NCBI GenBank assembly: GCA_944387915.1 | Contig: CALXGT010000011.1 | Span: 1-41,928 of the forward strand | Direction: 5' to 3' | DNA: 41,928 nucleotides | Source of the DNA: an uncultured Clostridia bacterium | GTDB taxonomy: Bacteria; Bacillota; Clostridia; Oscillospirales; Ruminococcaceae | In this document: in pieces, positions 32,420 to 40,850 of the stretch | Numbering within the stretch: the first letter of the stretch is position 1 | How the letters are laid out: each line of letters begins with the position of its first letter | Notes under the pieces: model-generated | The model's database searches: none | Seen by the model: only the letters and a program-made list of their open reading frames with translations | Told to the model about the DNA's origin: nothing | Made by a program: the position numbers and the translations under genes

Positions 32420-33754
32420 ATGGACGACTCTTTTTTGTGGCAGATATTGCTGCAAATTGTACTGATCGCTTTAAACGCCATTTTCGCCTGCGCGGAAATT
32501 GCCGTTATTTCAACCAACGAAACGAAGTTAATCGCCCTCGAGGAAACAGGAGATAAAAAAGCGAAGCGCCTTCTTTGGCTCAAGCGGCAGCCCGCTCGTT
32601 TTTTGGCGACCATCCAGGTAGCAATCACCCTCTCCGGATTTTTAGGAAGTGCTTTCGCGGCGGATCATTTTTCCGACCAGCTCACTGCCTTTTTGCTGGA
32701 CTTGGGCGTTCCTATCCCGGCAAAAACGTTGGACGCCTTCGCCGTTATTTTAATTACCATCATTTTATCCTACTTCACCTTGGTACTCGGCGAACTGGTT
32801 CCCAAGCGGTTGGCTATGAAAAAAGCCGAACAGATTGCTTCCGCCCTTTCGACGTTAATTGTATTGCTGTCGAAAGCCCTTACCCCTATTGTTTTCATTT
32901 TAACCAAATCGACGAACGGCATTTTGGTCCTTTTAGGCGTCAATCCCGAAGAAGAGGAGGAAGCGGTTACCGAAGAGGAGATTCGCTCTATGTTGGATTT
33001 GGGAAGCCAGCACGGAACCATTGACCGCCAGGAAAACGAAATTATTCAAAACGTCTTTGAATTTGACGATATCGAAGTGAGCGAATTTTTGACCCATCGA
33101 ACGGATTTATGCCTGCTGGACGTGGAGGAAACGATAGAAGAGTGGGAGAACCTGATCCATGAAAGCCGGCATTCCCATTATCCGGTTTGCGAGGAGACGG
33201 CGGATCATATTGTGGGCGTGCTGGACGCCAAGGACTTTTTCCGCTTACAATCCCAAGGAAAAGACGTTTTAATGTCCGAAGCGGTCAAACCCGCCTTCTT
33301 CGTTCCGGAAAATTTGAAGGCCAACGTTCTTTTCCGCCAAATGCAGGAAAGCAAGCGCCATTTCGCTATCGTGTTAGACGAATACGGCGGAACGGTGGGG
33401 ATTGTCACGATCAACGATTTGCTGGAACAGCTGGTGGGCGTGCTGGAAAACGAAAGCAGCGACCCAGACGAACCCTTTTTTGAAGAAACGAGCGACGGTG
33501 TTTACCGGATCAGCGGCAACTATCCCCTCTCCGATTTTACCGAAAAGCTGAACCTTACCGATATGGAAGAGGAAGAAGAGGACTGCGATACTTTTGGAGG
33601 ACTGGTGTTCAAGCATTATGGCTCCGTCCCCGATGACGGAAGCTGTTTTGAAATCGATATCGGAACGTTTCATGTAAAAGTGGAGGAAATTAAAGACCAC
33701 CGAATCGAAAGAGCGACGGTAACGATAAAAAATCCCTCCGCTGTAACTGCCTAA
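32420..33754 (+). CDS. CNNM/CorC-type membrane protein (hemolysin family)
   Basis: A 444-residue protein of the CNNM/CorC group, linked to magnesium or other cation efflux and often annotated hemolysin C. The DUF21 membrane domain fills residues 1-190, with the FACAEIAVISTNETKL helix and ILSYFTLVLGELVPKR near 114-129. Paired CBS domains follow (about 205-335, with HYPVCEE and FAIVLDEYGGTVGIVTIND). A C-terminal CorC_HlyC domain (about 350-437) begins at the DGVYRISGNYPLSDF segment. ATG 32420 follows AAAGGAC. It is downstream of the two-component genes by 94 bases and ends in a clear terminator. Confidence 0.9.
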   Translation: MDDSFLWQILLQIVLIALNAIFACAEIAVISTNETKLIALEETGDKKAKRLLWLKRQPARFLATIQVAITLSGFLGSAFAADHFSDQLTAFLLDLGVPIPAKTLDAFAVILITIILSYFTLVLGELVPKRLAMKKAEQIASALSTLIVLLSKALTPIVFILTKSTNGILVLLGVNPEEEEEAVTEEEIRSMLDLGSQHGTIDRQENEIIQNVFEFDDIEVSEFLTHRTDLCLLDVEETIEEWENLIHESRHSHYPVCEETADHIVGVLDAKDFFRLQSQGKDVLMSEAVKPAFFVPENLKANVLFRQMQESKRHFAIVLDEYGGTVGIVTINDLLEQLVGVLENESSDPDEPFFEETSDGVYRISGNYPLSDFTEKLNLTDMEEEEEDCDTFGGLVFKHYGSVPDDGSCFEIDIGTFHVKVEEIKDHRIERATVTIKNPSAVTA

Positions 33755-33757
33755 TTA

Positions 33758-33789
33758 TAAAAACCGGAGTGGCTTACGCTCCGGTTTTT
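33758..33789 (+). terminator. Terminator after the CorC-type gene
   Basis: AAAACCGGAG / CTCCGGTTTT stem (33760-33769 with 33779-33788), nine-base loop, T5 tail. Confidence 0.85.
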
Positions 33790-33870
33790 GATTTGAATTC
33801 GGTTGCGAAAATCACAACGACATGCTATTATTAAGGAAAACAAGCCCTTTTGGGGAGAAAGGAAAGGACC

Positions 33871-35616
33871 ATGCCCATTTTTACTACAGGAAACCCCTTT
33901 GACCCTTTCGGTCAAAAAAACGCCCCTCATGTTGAGGTGATTACACCAAAAAAGAAAAAAGAGCCAAAACCGCCCAAAGGGAGTCCCTTTACCCGGGTTC
34001 TAATTAGCCTTTTGGTCACTGCGGTACTCGGCTTCCTTTACTTTTATTTTGAGCTTCCCGCCCTCAACTTCCAAAACGAAGAATTTTATCTCTTCCTTTT
34101 GCTGTTGTTGGCTGTATTTTCCATCTCTATGATCGTACTTGGCGAATTCCGGGGCAACTCCGTCAAAGAGTACGTAAGCTATACCCGAAAGACGTTGATT
34201 GTTCCTTTTTACGCCGCCCTGGCGTTGATCGCGGTCGCCGTGATTGGCGGCGCTACCGGCTGGGTCGTTTTCCGGGCAAAGGATTACGCCGCTTTACTTC
34301 CCATGGAAGAGGGAAATTTTACCGAAGAGGTAGCGGAAATTTCTTTTGACCAGATTCCTATGCTGGACGACGTCTCCGCCAACAACTTAGCCAACCGGAA
34401 ATTAGGCGATCTGTCTGATCTGGTATCCCAGTTTACCGTCAACGAGGCCTCCGCTCAAATCAACTATCACAACGTCCCGGTGCGGGTGACTTACCTGGAC
34501 TACGAAAACTTCTTTAAGTGGATTGCCAACCGTTCGGAAGGAATCCCCGCCTATATGATGATCGACATGGTAACCCAGGAAGTTACCGTCGTCCGATTGG
34601 AAGAAGGGATTAAATACTCCCCTTCGGAATATTTTAGCCGGGACTTAAACCGCCACCTTCGTTTCTCCTACCCCACCAAGATCTTCGGCGACGTCAATTT
34701 TGAGATCGACGAAGAGGGAACGCCTTACTGGATCGCTTCGGTAGTCAAAAAGACCATCGGCTTATTCGGCGGCGAGGACATTGAAGGTGCCGTTTTGATG
34801 AACGCAGTTACCGGAGAAAGCACCTATTACGACATCGCCGATGTCCCTTCCTGGGCGGACCGGGTATGCAGCGCCGATTTAATTATGGAGCAATACAATT
34901 ATTACGGCAATTACAAAAACGGCTTTTTCAACTCTCTGTTTGGCCAGAAGGATTGCACCGTTACCACCGACGGTTACAACTATATCGCTTTAAACGACGA
35001 TGTATGGCTCTATACGGGCATCACCTCCATCAGCAGCGACCGGGGCAACATCGGCTTTATCTTGGTGAATCAGCGCACCAAGGAAGCGAGGTACTACTCC
35101 TGTGCCGGCGCCGAAGAGGAATCGGCCAGGTCTTCGGCGGAAGGCGCAGTGCAGCAATATAACTACCGCTCCACCTTCCCGCTTCTTCTGAATATCTCCG
35201 GCCAGCCCACCTATTTTATGTCCTTAAAGGACGCGGCGGGCTTAGTAAAGATGTACGCTATGGTCAACGTCCAACAATATCAGATCGTCGCTACCGGCTA
35301 TACAGTGGAAGAATGCCAGCAAAATTATCATGAATTGATGATTAGCAACAATATCCTCGTTGAGGAAGCGCCTCCCGAAGAACCGGAACCGGAGCTTCTT
35401 TCCGCCACCGGCGTCATTGAGGAGATCCGTTTTGCCACCATGGGTGGAGACACTTATTTCTTCCTTCGCTTTACGGGAGATACCGTATTTTATTCCATCA
35501 ACAGTAGAGAAAATCCTTTGGCGGTCATCTTAAACGTGGGAGATACCGTAATTGTAGAATACGCGGAAAAGAAAACTCCCATTACCGAAGGAATATCTAT
35601 TTCAAAAGACCAATAA
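33871..35616 (+). CDS. Large membrane protein of unknown function
   Basis: A 581-residue protein. A Lys/Pro-rich cytoplasmic N-terminus (KKKKEPKPPKG near 28-38) precedes three hydrophobic helices (about 48-66, 75-94, 110-137). The remaining 440 residues are a mostly extracytoplasmic, beta- and aromatic-rich domain with many Tyr/Phe/Asn residues (YNYYGNYKNGFFNSLFGQ). Its C-terminal OB-like part (about 500-575, TGVIEEIRFATMGGDTYFF) precedes an acidic linker with EEAPPEEPEPE. I do not recognise the family; proteins like this occur in Firmicutes with undetermined roles. ATG 33871 follows GGAAAGGA, better than an upstream TTG. The next gene follows by 35 bases. Confidence 0.7.
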   Translation: MPIFTTGNPFDPFGQKNAPHVEVITPKKKKEPKPPKGSPFTRVLISLLVTAVLGFLYFYFELPALNFQNEEFYLFLLLLLAVFSISMIVLGEFRGNSVKEYVSYTRKTLIVPFYAALALIAVAVIGGATGWVVFRAKDYAALLPMEEGNFTEEVAEISFDQIPMLDDVSANNLANRKLGDLSDLVSQFTVNEASAQINYHNVPVRVTYLDYENFFKWIANRSEGIPAYMMIDMVTQEVTVVRLEEGIKYSPSEYFSRDLNRHLRFSYPTKIFGDVNFEIDEEGTPYWIASVVKKTIGLFGGEDIEGAVLMNAVTGESTYYDIADVPSWADRVCSADLIMEQYNYYGNYKNGFFNSLFGQKDCTVTTDGYNYIALNDDVWLYTGITSISSDRGNIGFILVNQRTKEARYYSCAGAEEESARSSAEGAVQQYNYRSTFPLLLNISGQPTYFMSLKDAAGLVKMYAMVNVQQYQIVATGYTVEECQQNYHELMISNNILVEEAPPEEPEPELLSATGVIEEIRFATMGGDTYFFLRFTGDTVFYSINSRENPLAVILNVGDTVIVEYAEKKTPITEGISISKDQ

Positions 35617-35651
35617 AGGAATCTGTCATCCAAAAATAAGGAGAATCCATC

Positions 35652-36032
35652 ATGGTAGAAGTGGTTGCCGCTCTGATCCAAAAAGACGGCCGGTTTTTGA
35701 TCTGTAAACGGCCTCCCCACAAGGCAAGAGGGCTTTTATGGGAGTTTGTAGGCGGGAAGGTAGAACCGGGAGAAAGCAAAAAAGCCGCCCTGATTCGGGA
35801 ATGTAAGGAAGAGCTGGGGATCGAGGTTTCCCCGGGAGAGATCTATATGGAATTGACCCATGTTTATCCCGACTTGACGATCCATTTGACCCTCTATCAA
35901 TGCACCATCCTATCCGGAACGCCGCTGATGCGAGAGCATGTGGACTTAAAGTGGATTCATCCCCAGCAGATCCCCGACTTCGACTTCTGCCCCGCCGACG
36001 AAGCGATTTTGAAAAAACTGCGGGGGGAATAG
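35652..36032 (+). CDS. Nudix hydrolase, MutT-type
   Basis: A 126-residue Nudix enzyme, probably 8-oxo-dGTP diphosphatase. The Nudix box G-x5-E-x7-R-E-U-x-E-E-x-G-U is complete from Gly 35 to Ile 57 (VEPGES then RECKEELGI). The N-terminus VEVVAALIQKDGRFLICKRP and the tail WIHPQQIPDFDFCPAD are typical of the MutT/NudG group. It removes oxidised nucleotides or related pyrophosphates. ATG 35652 follows AAGGAGAA. Near the membrane-protein gene and probably co-transcribed with it. Confidence 0.9.
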   Translation: MVEVVAALIQKDGRFLICKRPPHKARGLLWEFVGGKVEPGESKKAALIRECKEELGIEVSPGEIYMELTHVYPDLTIHLTLYQCTILSGTPLMREHVDLKWIHPQQIPDFDFCPADEAILKKLRGE

Positions 36033-36194
36033 AAAAATAGACACAACCCAGAAGGGAGAAAGCACACTATAAGCGGCTTCTCCCTTCAGCGTAAAAGTTT
36101 ACGCCAATCCCTGCCCCGGCCAAAAGCGATTCTACCGGGGTGATGAGAGGTTTTTGGTTTTTACCGGAAAAACAAACTGAACATACGAAAAACG
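36033..36194. other. Structured intergenic region
   Basis: Several inverted repeats in a row: GAAGGGAGAA / TTCTCCCTTC (36051-36060 with 36078-36087), CGTAAA/TTTACG near 36091-36104 and CCCCGG/CCGGGG near 36113-36140. A terminator follows at 36195. Parts of the plus strand (gccaatccctgccccgg then accgggg) loosely recall the 5' half of the c-di-AMP (ydaO) riboswitch, but the rest of that motif is absent. Confidence 0.35.
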
Positions 36195-36223
36195 AAGTCC
36201 GCAACCGTTTAAGTTGCGGACTT
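36195..36223. terminator. Bidirectional terminator between Nudix and HxlR genes
   Basis: Perfect 11-bp stem AAGTCCGCAAC / GTTGCGGACTT (36195-36205 with 36213-36223), followed by TGCTTTT on the plus strand and CGTTTTT on the minus strand. Confidence 0.85.
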
Positions 36224-36228
36224 TGCTT

Positions 36229-36549
36229 TTAAGATTTTTTGTAGTTTAGGCCCCATTCTTCCATCGCCTTTATAATAGGGCGCATAGATTCTCCTAACTC
36301 GCTCAAAGCATACTCCACCCTTGGGGGCACTTCCGGATATACCGTACGAGTAATAATCCCATCCTCTTCCATAGAGTGCAAACTGTCAGTCAAAACTTTT
36401 TGACTGATTCCGTTCAAATCTCTTCGCAATTCATTAAAACGCCAGGGACGGACAAGCAAATTCCTCATAATCAGCAGTTTCCACTTACTTCCGATTAACT
36501 GTACCGTTGTCGCCACCGGGCAAGCCGGCATCTCTTTTTTTGTCAGCAT
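36229..36549 (-). CDS. HxlR-family transcriptional regulator
   Basis: A 106-residue winged-helix regulator of the HxlR/YodB group. It opens MPACPVATTVQLIGSKWK, with a single Cys near residue 10 in the position used for redox sensing in YodB/HypR-type members. The wing lies around LSEDG-like SMEEDGIITRTVYPEVPP near 62-79. ATG 36549 follows AGGTG. A promoter with a -10 TATAAT is bracketed by an inverted repeat, so it is probably autoregulated. No divergent target gene is present next to it; the regulated function is unknown. Confidence 0.88.
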   Translation of the reverse strand: MLTKKEMPACPVATTVQLIGSKWKLLIMRNLLVRPWRFNELRRDLNGISQKVLTDSLHSMEEDGIITRTVYPEVPPRVEYALSELGESMRPIIKAMEEWGLNYKKS

Positions 36550-36580
36550 ATTTTCACCTCATTTCAAAGTTTCAAATCGA

Positions 36581-36620
36581 ATGTTACACTTAAATTATAA
36601 TGTAACATCCTGTTTTGCGC
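36581..36620 (-). promoter_or_regulatory. HxlR promoter with flanking operator
   Basis: Minus strand TTGCGC, 17-base spacer, TATAAT. The inverted repeat ATGTTACA (36581-36588) / TGTAACAT (36601-36608) flanks the -10 box, a likely autoregulatory site. Confidence 0.65.
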
Positions 36621-36699
36621 AAGTGGGTCGCGAAAAAGAAACCCGACAATGGAATGGCGTCAATGCGGCAATATATTTTCCGTATACAATAAAAACGGC

Positions 36700-36723
36700 A
36701 TAGCCGCAAGCTACACCGTTTCA
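36700..36723 (-). terminator. Weak hairpin downstream of clpX
   Basis: AAACGG-x2-TAGC / GCTA-x2-CCGTTT hairpin, followed by TTTATTG on the minus strand. A secondary terminator for the clp transcript, located past the main hairpin at 36754-36797. Confidence 0.5.
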
Positions 36724-36753
36724 TAAAAATGTCATTCTGTTTAGATATAGAAG

Positions 36754-36803
36754 CTGCCTTGGAGCGCCCTCCGTAAGGAAAACGCTCCAAAAGGCAGTCT
36801 TTT
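36754..36803. terminator. Terminator hairpin after clpX
   Basis: Long stem CTGCCTTGGAGCG (36754-36766) with CGCTCCAAAAGGCAG (36783-36797), two extra bases in one arm. A T-run follows on the plus strand; on the minus strand the tail is only moderately T-rich. Confidence 0.6.
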
Positions 36804-38090
36804 TTATACCGTTTTGTCGGCAAACAGTCCTTTGGGTTTCTTTCGCAGCACCTTGGCCGGTTCCTCTCCCCGAACCACAGCCGGCGTAATAACCACTTTG
36901 GTAATAGTTTCGTCCGAAGGTACGATGAACATTAAATTCATCAATAAATCTTCCATAATGGAACGCAACCCTCTGGCGCCGGTTTTCCTCTCAATGGCTT
37001 TCTCGGCAATGGCCTTCAATGTCTCGTCGTCCATCTCCAAAGTAACGCCATCGATTTCAAAAAGGGCTTTATACTGCTTTAAGAGAGAGTTTTTCGGCTC
37101 CACCAGGATCCGAACCAGATTCTCTACCGAAAGATCCTCCAACGTGGTCACCACAGGAAGCCGTCCTACAAGCTCCGGAATCAAGCCAAATTTCACCAGG
37201 TCGTCGGCGATCAAATCTTTTAAAATCTCGCCTTTTTCCTTCTCCTTCTTGCTTTGGACATTGGCGCCAAATCCCAAGGCGGACTGATCCACTCTCTTGC
37301 GAATGATTTTGTCAATCCCTTCAAAGGCGCCGCCGCAAATGAAAAGGATATTTTTGGTATCCAATTGGATAAATTCCTGATGCGGATGCTTTCTTCCCCC
37401 TTGAGGCGGAACATTAGACACCGTTCCTTCCAGAATTTTTAGCAGCGCCTGCTGGACGCCCTCGCCACTTACATCTCTGGTAATGGATGTGTTTTCCGAC
37501 TTGCGGGTAATCTTATCGATCTCGTCGATGTAGATAATACCCCGCTCAGCTGCTTCCACGTCGAAATCCGCCGCCTGCAACAGTCGGACCAGAACGTTTT
37601 CCACATCGTCCCCTACGTAACCCGCTTCCGTTAAGGTCGTAGCGTCCGCAATGGCGAAGGGAACGTTCAAAATCTTCGCCAAAGTCTGCGCCAAGTAGGT
37701 TTTCCCCACGCCGGTAGGGCCCAAAAGAAGCACATTGCTCTTTTGAATCTCCACATCATCGTCAGTGGGTTTAAAAATCCGCTTATAGTGATTGTAAACC
37801 GCTACAGACAAAGTCACCTTCGCCTTTTCCTGGCCAATCACATACTCATCCAAAAGTTTTTTAATCTCCGCCGGTTTGAGAAGAGTCATCTCTCCCCCGT
37901 GCCGGGAATCGGCATATTCCCCTCTTACCCTGGGGGGAAAGATCCCTTCCTGAGCCAAAAGATCATAACAGAGAGAAACGCATTCATCACAGATACTGGC
38001 GTGGGCCGAACGGAGCATCCGTTCTACCATATACTCCGGCTTGCCGCAAAAACTGCAGCAAACTACCTCTTTCTCGTTACTTTCCGCCAT
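36804..38090 (-). CDS. clpX: ATP-dependent Clp protease ATP-binding subunit ClpX
   Basis: A 428-residue AAA+ unfoldase that recognises, unfolds and feeds proteins to ClpP. The N-terminal zinc-binding domain has CCSFCGK and [11 protein letters not shown] (C-x2-C...C-x2-C). Walker A is [14 protein letters not shown] near 127-140, the pore loop is [10 protein letters not shown], Walker B is [11 protein letters not shown] and the arginine-finger/sensor region is [11 protein letters not shown]. ClpP-docking IGF-type loop: FGANVQS region. It begins nine bases after clpP ends and is co-transcribed. ATG 38090 follows AGGGAGGAAA. Standard length. Confidence 0.96.
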   Translation of the reverse strand: MAESNEKEVVCCSFCGKPEYMVERMLRSAHASICDECVSLCYDLLAQEGIFPPRVRGEYADSRHGGEMTLLKPAEIKKLLDEYVIGQEKAKVTLSVAVYNHYKRIFKPTDDDVEIQKSNVLLLGPTGVGKTYLAQTLAKILNVPFAIADATTLTEAGYVGDDVENVLVRLLQAADFDVEAAERGIIYIDEIDKITRKSENTSITRDVSGEGVQQALLKILEGTVSNVPPQGGRKHPHQEFIQLDTKNILFICGGAFEGIDKIIRKRVDQSALGFGANVQSKKEKEKGEILKDLIADDLVKFGLIPELVGRLPVVTTLEDLSVENLVRILVEPKNSLLKQYKALFEIDGVTLEMDDETLKAIAEKAIERKTGARGLRSIMEDLLMNLMFIVPSDETITKVVITPAVVRGEEPAKVLRKKPKGLFADKTV

Positions 38091-38099
38091 ATTTCCTCC

Positions 38100-38678
38100 C
38101 TATCGGGTTAAAACCCGATCGATTAAACCATAATCCAACGCCTCTTGGGCAGACATAAAGTGATCTCTTTCACAATCGGCGGTGATCTGTTCCACCGTCT
38201 TTCCGGTGTTAGCCGCTAAAATTTCATTGAGCTTTTTCTTCATCCGCATCACCCGCTCCGCCTGGATAGCGATGTCGGTGGCCTGCCCCTGCGCGCCTCC
38301 CGAAGGCTGGTGAATCATGACCTCACTGTTGGGAAGGGCGAACCGTTTTCCTTTCGCGCCGCTGGAAAGCAAAAACGCTCCCATAGACGCCGCCATACCC
38401 ACACAGATCGTAGAAACGTCGCATTTGACATACTGCATGGTATCATAAATCGCCATACCGGAGGTAATAGACCCGCCGGGGCTGTTGATATAAAGGCTGA
38501 TGTCCTTGTCGGGATCCTGGCTTTCCAGATACAGAAGCTGGGCCACCACCAAACTGGCGGTAGTGTCGTTAACTTCCTCGCTCAGCATAATAATCCGGTC
38601 GTTCAAAAGTCTGGAGAAAATGTCAAAGCTTCTCTCTCCCCGCCCAGTCTGCTCAATTACCATAGGCACTAAACTCAT
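38100..38678 (-). CDS. clpP: ATP-dependent Clp protease proteolytic subunit ClpP
   Basis: A 192-residue serine protease forming the 14-subunit degradation chamber with ClpX. The catalytic Ser is in [19 protein letters not shown] near 97 and the His in [12 protein letters not shown] near 122; the Asp lies near 171 in the ERDHFMS region. The N-terminal [20 protein letters not shown] region is the usual short propeptide-like start. ATG 38678 has AAGGAGG upstream. Only 76 bases separate it from trigger factor, and an intrinsic terminator lies in that gap, so clpP expression may be attenuated. Confidence 0.96.
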   Translation of the reverse strand: MSLVPMVIEQTGRGERSFDIFSRLLNDRIIMLSEEVNDTTASLVVAQLLYLESQDPDKDISLYINSPGGSITSGMAIYDTMQYVKCDVSTICVGMAASMGAFLLSSGAKGKRFALPNSEVMIHQPSGGAQGQATDIAIQAERVMRMKKKLNEILAANTGKTVEQITADCERDHFMSAQEALDYGLIDRVLTR

Positions 38679-38700
38679 CAGAAAACCTCCTTCACGATGG

Positions 38701-38731
38701 AAAAACCGTCCGGACGGAAACCGCCCAGACG
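38701..38731 (-). terminator. Intrinsic terminator between tig and clpP
   Basis: Minus strand: an 11-bp stem (38721-38731 with 38707-38717, two G-U pairs), TTT loop, then GTTTTT. Only 22 bases separate it from the clpP start codon, too few for an independent promoter after it. Confidence 0.75.
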
Positions 38732-38754
38732 ATATTTCAAATCATATTCTCTTA

Positions 38755-40035
38755 TTATTCTACGATTGCCGCTTCTTTAATCAGATTCAGCGCCTTTTCC
38801 GCCGCAATATCCTTTTTCAGATCTTCCACGGGGATCATAGGCTTAATTTGATCTACATCCATACCGTAAGCGGCGGAAAGTTTCTCGTACTCTGCGTCCA
38901 AATCCGCGTCGTCAACGGTAATGCCCTCTAACTCGACGATCTTCTCCAACGCGAGACGGGTCTTCACCGTTTTCTCCGCCTGTTCCTTGTAAGCCGCCCG
39001 AAGGCCGTCCATATCCATACCGCTAAACTTCATGTACAGATCCAAGCTCATGCCCTGAGACTGGAGACGGTAATTAAACTCGTTGATCTGCTCGTCGACT
39101 CTGGCGTCAATCATCTCTTCGGGAATGTTGCCTTTCAGCTTTTCCACCAGAGCTTCCAACAAGGCGGTCTCAAACTCGTTTTCCGCATATTTCTCATTGG
39201 CTTCCGCCTGCTTCTCCCGAATATTGTTTTTCAGTTCGTCAAGGGTATCAAACTCGCTGACATCCTTAACAAACTCGTCGTCAACCTCAGGAAGTTCCTT
39301 TTTGTTGATTTCCCAAAGCTTGATTTTAAATACAGCGGCTTTCCCCTTGAGATTTTCCGCATGGTAATCCTCGGGGAAAGTGACGTTGACGTCAAACTCT
39401 TCGCCGACGTTGTGTCCCGCGAGCTGCTCCTCAAAGCCGGGAATAAACTGGTTGGAGCCCAAGGTCAGATGATATTTTTCCGCTTTGCCGCCATCGAACG
39501 CCTCACCGTCCACATAGCCGTCGAAATCAAATACCACTTCATCGCCCATCTCGGCGGGACGATCCTCAACAGAAACGGTACGGGCGTTGCGCTCCCGCAT
39601 TCTCTCAATTTCCCCGTTCACGTCCTCGTCGGTTACTTCCTTGACGTTTTTCGGCGCTTTCAAGCCTTTGTAGTCTTCGATCTCCACCTGGGGTTTGGTG
39701 ACGCAGACAAACTTAATAACGGCGCCGTCTTCCTTGGAAATGGAAACGACCTCTCCCGGAACTACAGTCACAACATCCAGTTCAGACTCCTTCACCGCAT
39801 TCTCCACTGTGGAAGGATACAAATCATTGATGGCGTCCTCGTAGAAAACAGCCTCGCCGTACAGCTTTTCTACCGTCTTTCTGGGGGCTTTTCCTTTCCG
39901 GAAGCCGGGAATTTCAATATTCTTTTTTCTTCTGTTAAACACCTTTTCACAAGCCGCATCCAACTCCGCAGCCGAGATCGACGCCTCTAACTCGTGATGG
40001 TTTTCCTCGATCTGATTTTTAGACAACAAACTCAC
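38755..40035 (-). CDS. tig: Trigger factor (ribosome-associated chaperone)
   Basis: A 426-residue chaperone and peptidyl-prolyl isomerase that binds nascent chains at the ribosome exit. The N-terminal ribosome-docking motif GFRKGKAPRK is at 44-53. The FKBP-type PPIase domain spans about 155-245 with GDEVVFDFDGYVDGEAFDG and GFEEQLAGHNVGEE. The C-terminal chaperone arms occupy 250-426. The start is GTG at 40035 behind AGGAGGAAA. It has a strong extended -10 promoter (TGGTATAAT) at 40103-40132. Standard tig-clpP-clpX order. Confidence 0.95.
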   Translation of the reverse strand: MSLLSKNQIEENHHELEASISAAELDAACEKVFNRRKKNIEIPGFRKGKAPRKTVEKLYGEAVFYEDAINDLYPSTVENAVKESELDVVTVVPGEVVSISKEDGAVIKFVCVTKPQVEIEDYKGLKAPKNVKEVTDEDVNGEIERMRERNARTVSVEDRPAEMGDEVVFDFDGYVDGEAFDGGKAEKYHLTLGSNQFIPGFEEQLAGHNVGEEFDVNVTFPEDYHAENLKGKAAVFKIKLWEINKKELPEVDDEFVKDVSEFDTLDELKNNIREKQAEANEKYAENEFETALLEALVEKLKGNIPEEMIDARVDEQINEFNYRLQSQGMSLDLYMKFSGMDMDGLRAAYKEQAEKTVKTRLALEKIVELEGITVDDADLDAEYEKLSAAYGMDVDQIKPMIPVEDLKKDIAAEKALNLIKEAAIVE

Positions 40036-40102
40036 TGTCGTTTCCTCCTGTTTCTATTCCATATCAAAGCGCCGAATTCAAGACACTTTTTCACATTTTC
40101 AC

Positions 40103-40132
40103 ATTATACCATAAAGAATTTGACTTTGCCAG
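40103..40132 (-). promoter_or_regulatory. tig promoter with extended -10
   Basis: Minus strand: CTGGCA (40127-40132), 18-base spacer, TATAAT (40103-40108) preceded by TGG, an extended -10 form. Confidence 0.6.
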
Positions 40133-40163
40133 TCTTTCCAAAAGATTTTCTGCTTTTGTTGAT

Positions 40164-40841
40164 TTATACAATCTGAATCGGATTAAATTGGAGAAAATCA
40201 CCGGAAATCAACCGAAATTCGATCCCATGTCGATTCCCGTTGAGGGCATATCCCGCGGAGCTGCCATGAATATGGCCGTAATAGACCCGCTTTACTTCGT
40301 ACTCGATAAGAATCTCCAAAATCTCCTCGCACTCGTCTCCGCCATAGATGGGGGGATAGTGCAAAAAGACTACCGGCTCCTTTTGCAGGACGCGGCCGGC
40401 TTCCAAAGATGCTCTCAACCGTCCGCATTCCCTTAACAGCACCTTTTTTTCTCCTTCGCCGTTAATCCAACCTCTGGTGCCGCAGATAGCATATTGGTCG
40501 TAAGCGTAGGCGTTGTTGAACAAAATGCGCAGGCTGGAGAGCTGTAACGTTTCCAAAAACCGCTCCACCTTGCTTTTCGTCGAAAACCAGAGGTCATGAT
40601 TTCCTTTTAAAAGAATCTTTTCTCCGGGGAGGGCGTCAATAAAGCGAAAATCCTTTTCGGTCTCCGAAAGAGAAAGCCCCCAGGAAATGTCCCCGGCTAA
40701 AACCACCGTGTCTTCGGGCTTTACCGTCCGCTCCCAATTTTGTTTCAGCCGTTCGGTATAATTTTCCCAGCCTTTAAAAATATCCATAGGCTTATCGACG
40801 CCCAAGGAAAGATGAAGGTCCGCGATGCCGTATAAAGCCAT
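40164..40841 (-). CDS. Metallophosphoesterase (calcineurin-like)
   Basis: A 225-residue calcineurin-fold phosphoesterase. Metal ligands are visible in order: Asp 8 and His 10 (GIADLHLS), Asp in AGDISWG near 49-55, GNHD near 79-82, His in FLHYPP near 158-163, and GHIHG near 193-197. It acts on phosphomonoesters, phosphodiesters or nucleotides; the substrate is unknown. It starts nine bases after the threonine synthase stop and is probably in the same operon. ATG 40841 follows AAGGGGG. It is a separate unit from tig, which has its own promoter 130 bases on. Confidence 0.88.
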   Translation of the reverse strand: MALYGIADLHLSLGVDKPMDIFKGWENYTERLKQNWERTVKPEDTVVLAGDISWGLSLSETEKDFRFIDALPGEKILLKGNHDLWFSTKSKVERFLETLQLSSLRILFNNAYAYDQYAICGTRGWINGEGEKKVLLRECGRLRASLEAGRVLQKEPVVFLHYPPIYGGDECEEILEILIEYEVKRVYYGHIHGSSAGYALNGNRHGIEFRLISGDFLQFNPIQIV

Positions 40842-40850
40842 ACTGCCCCC

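Noticed and set aside
36590..36823. A 77-residue open frame on the minus strand upstream of HxlR
   Set aside because: It runs through terminator hairpins and the HxlR operator and has no ribosome binding site.
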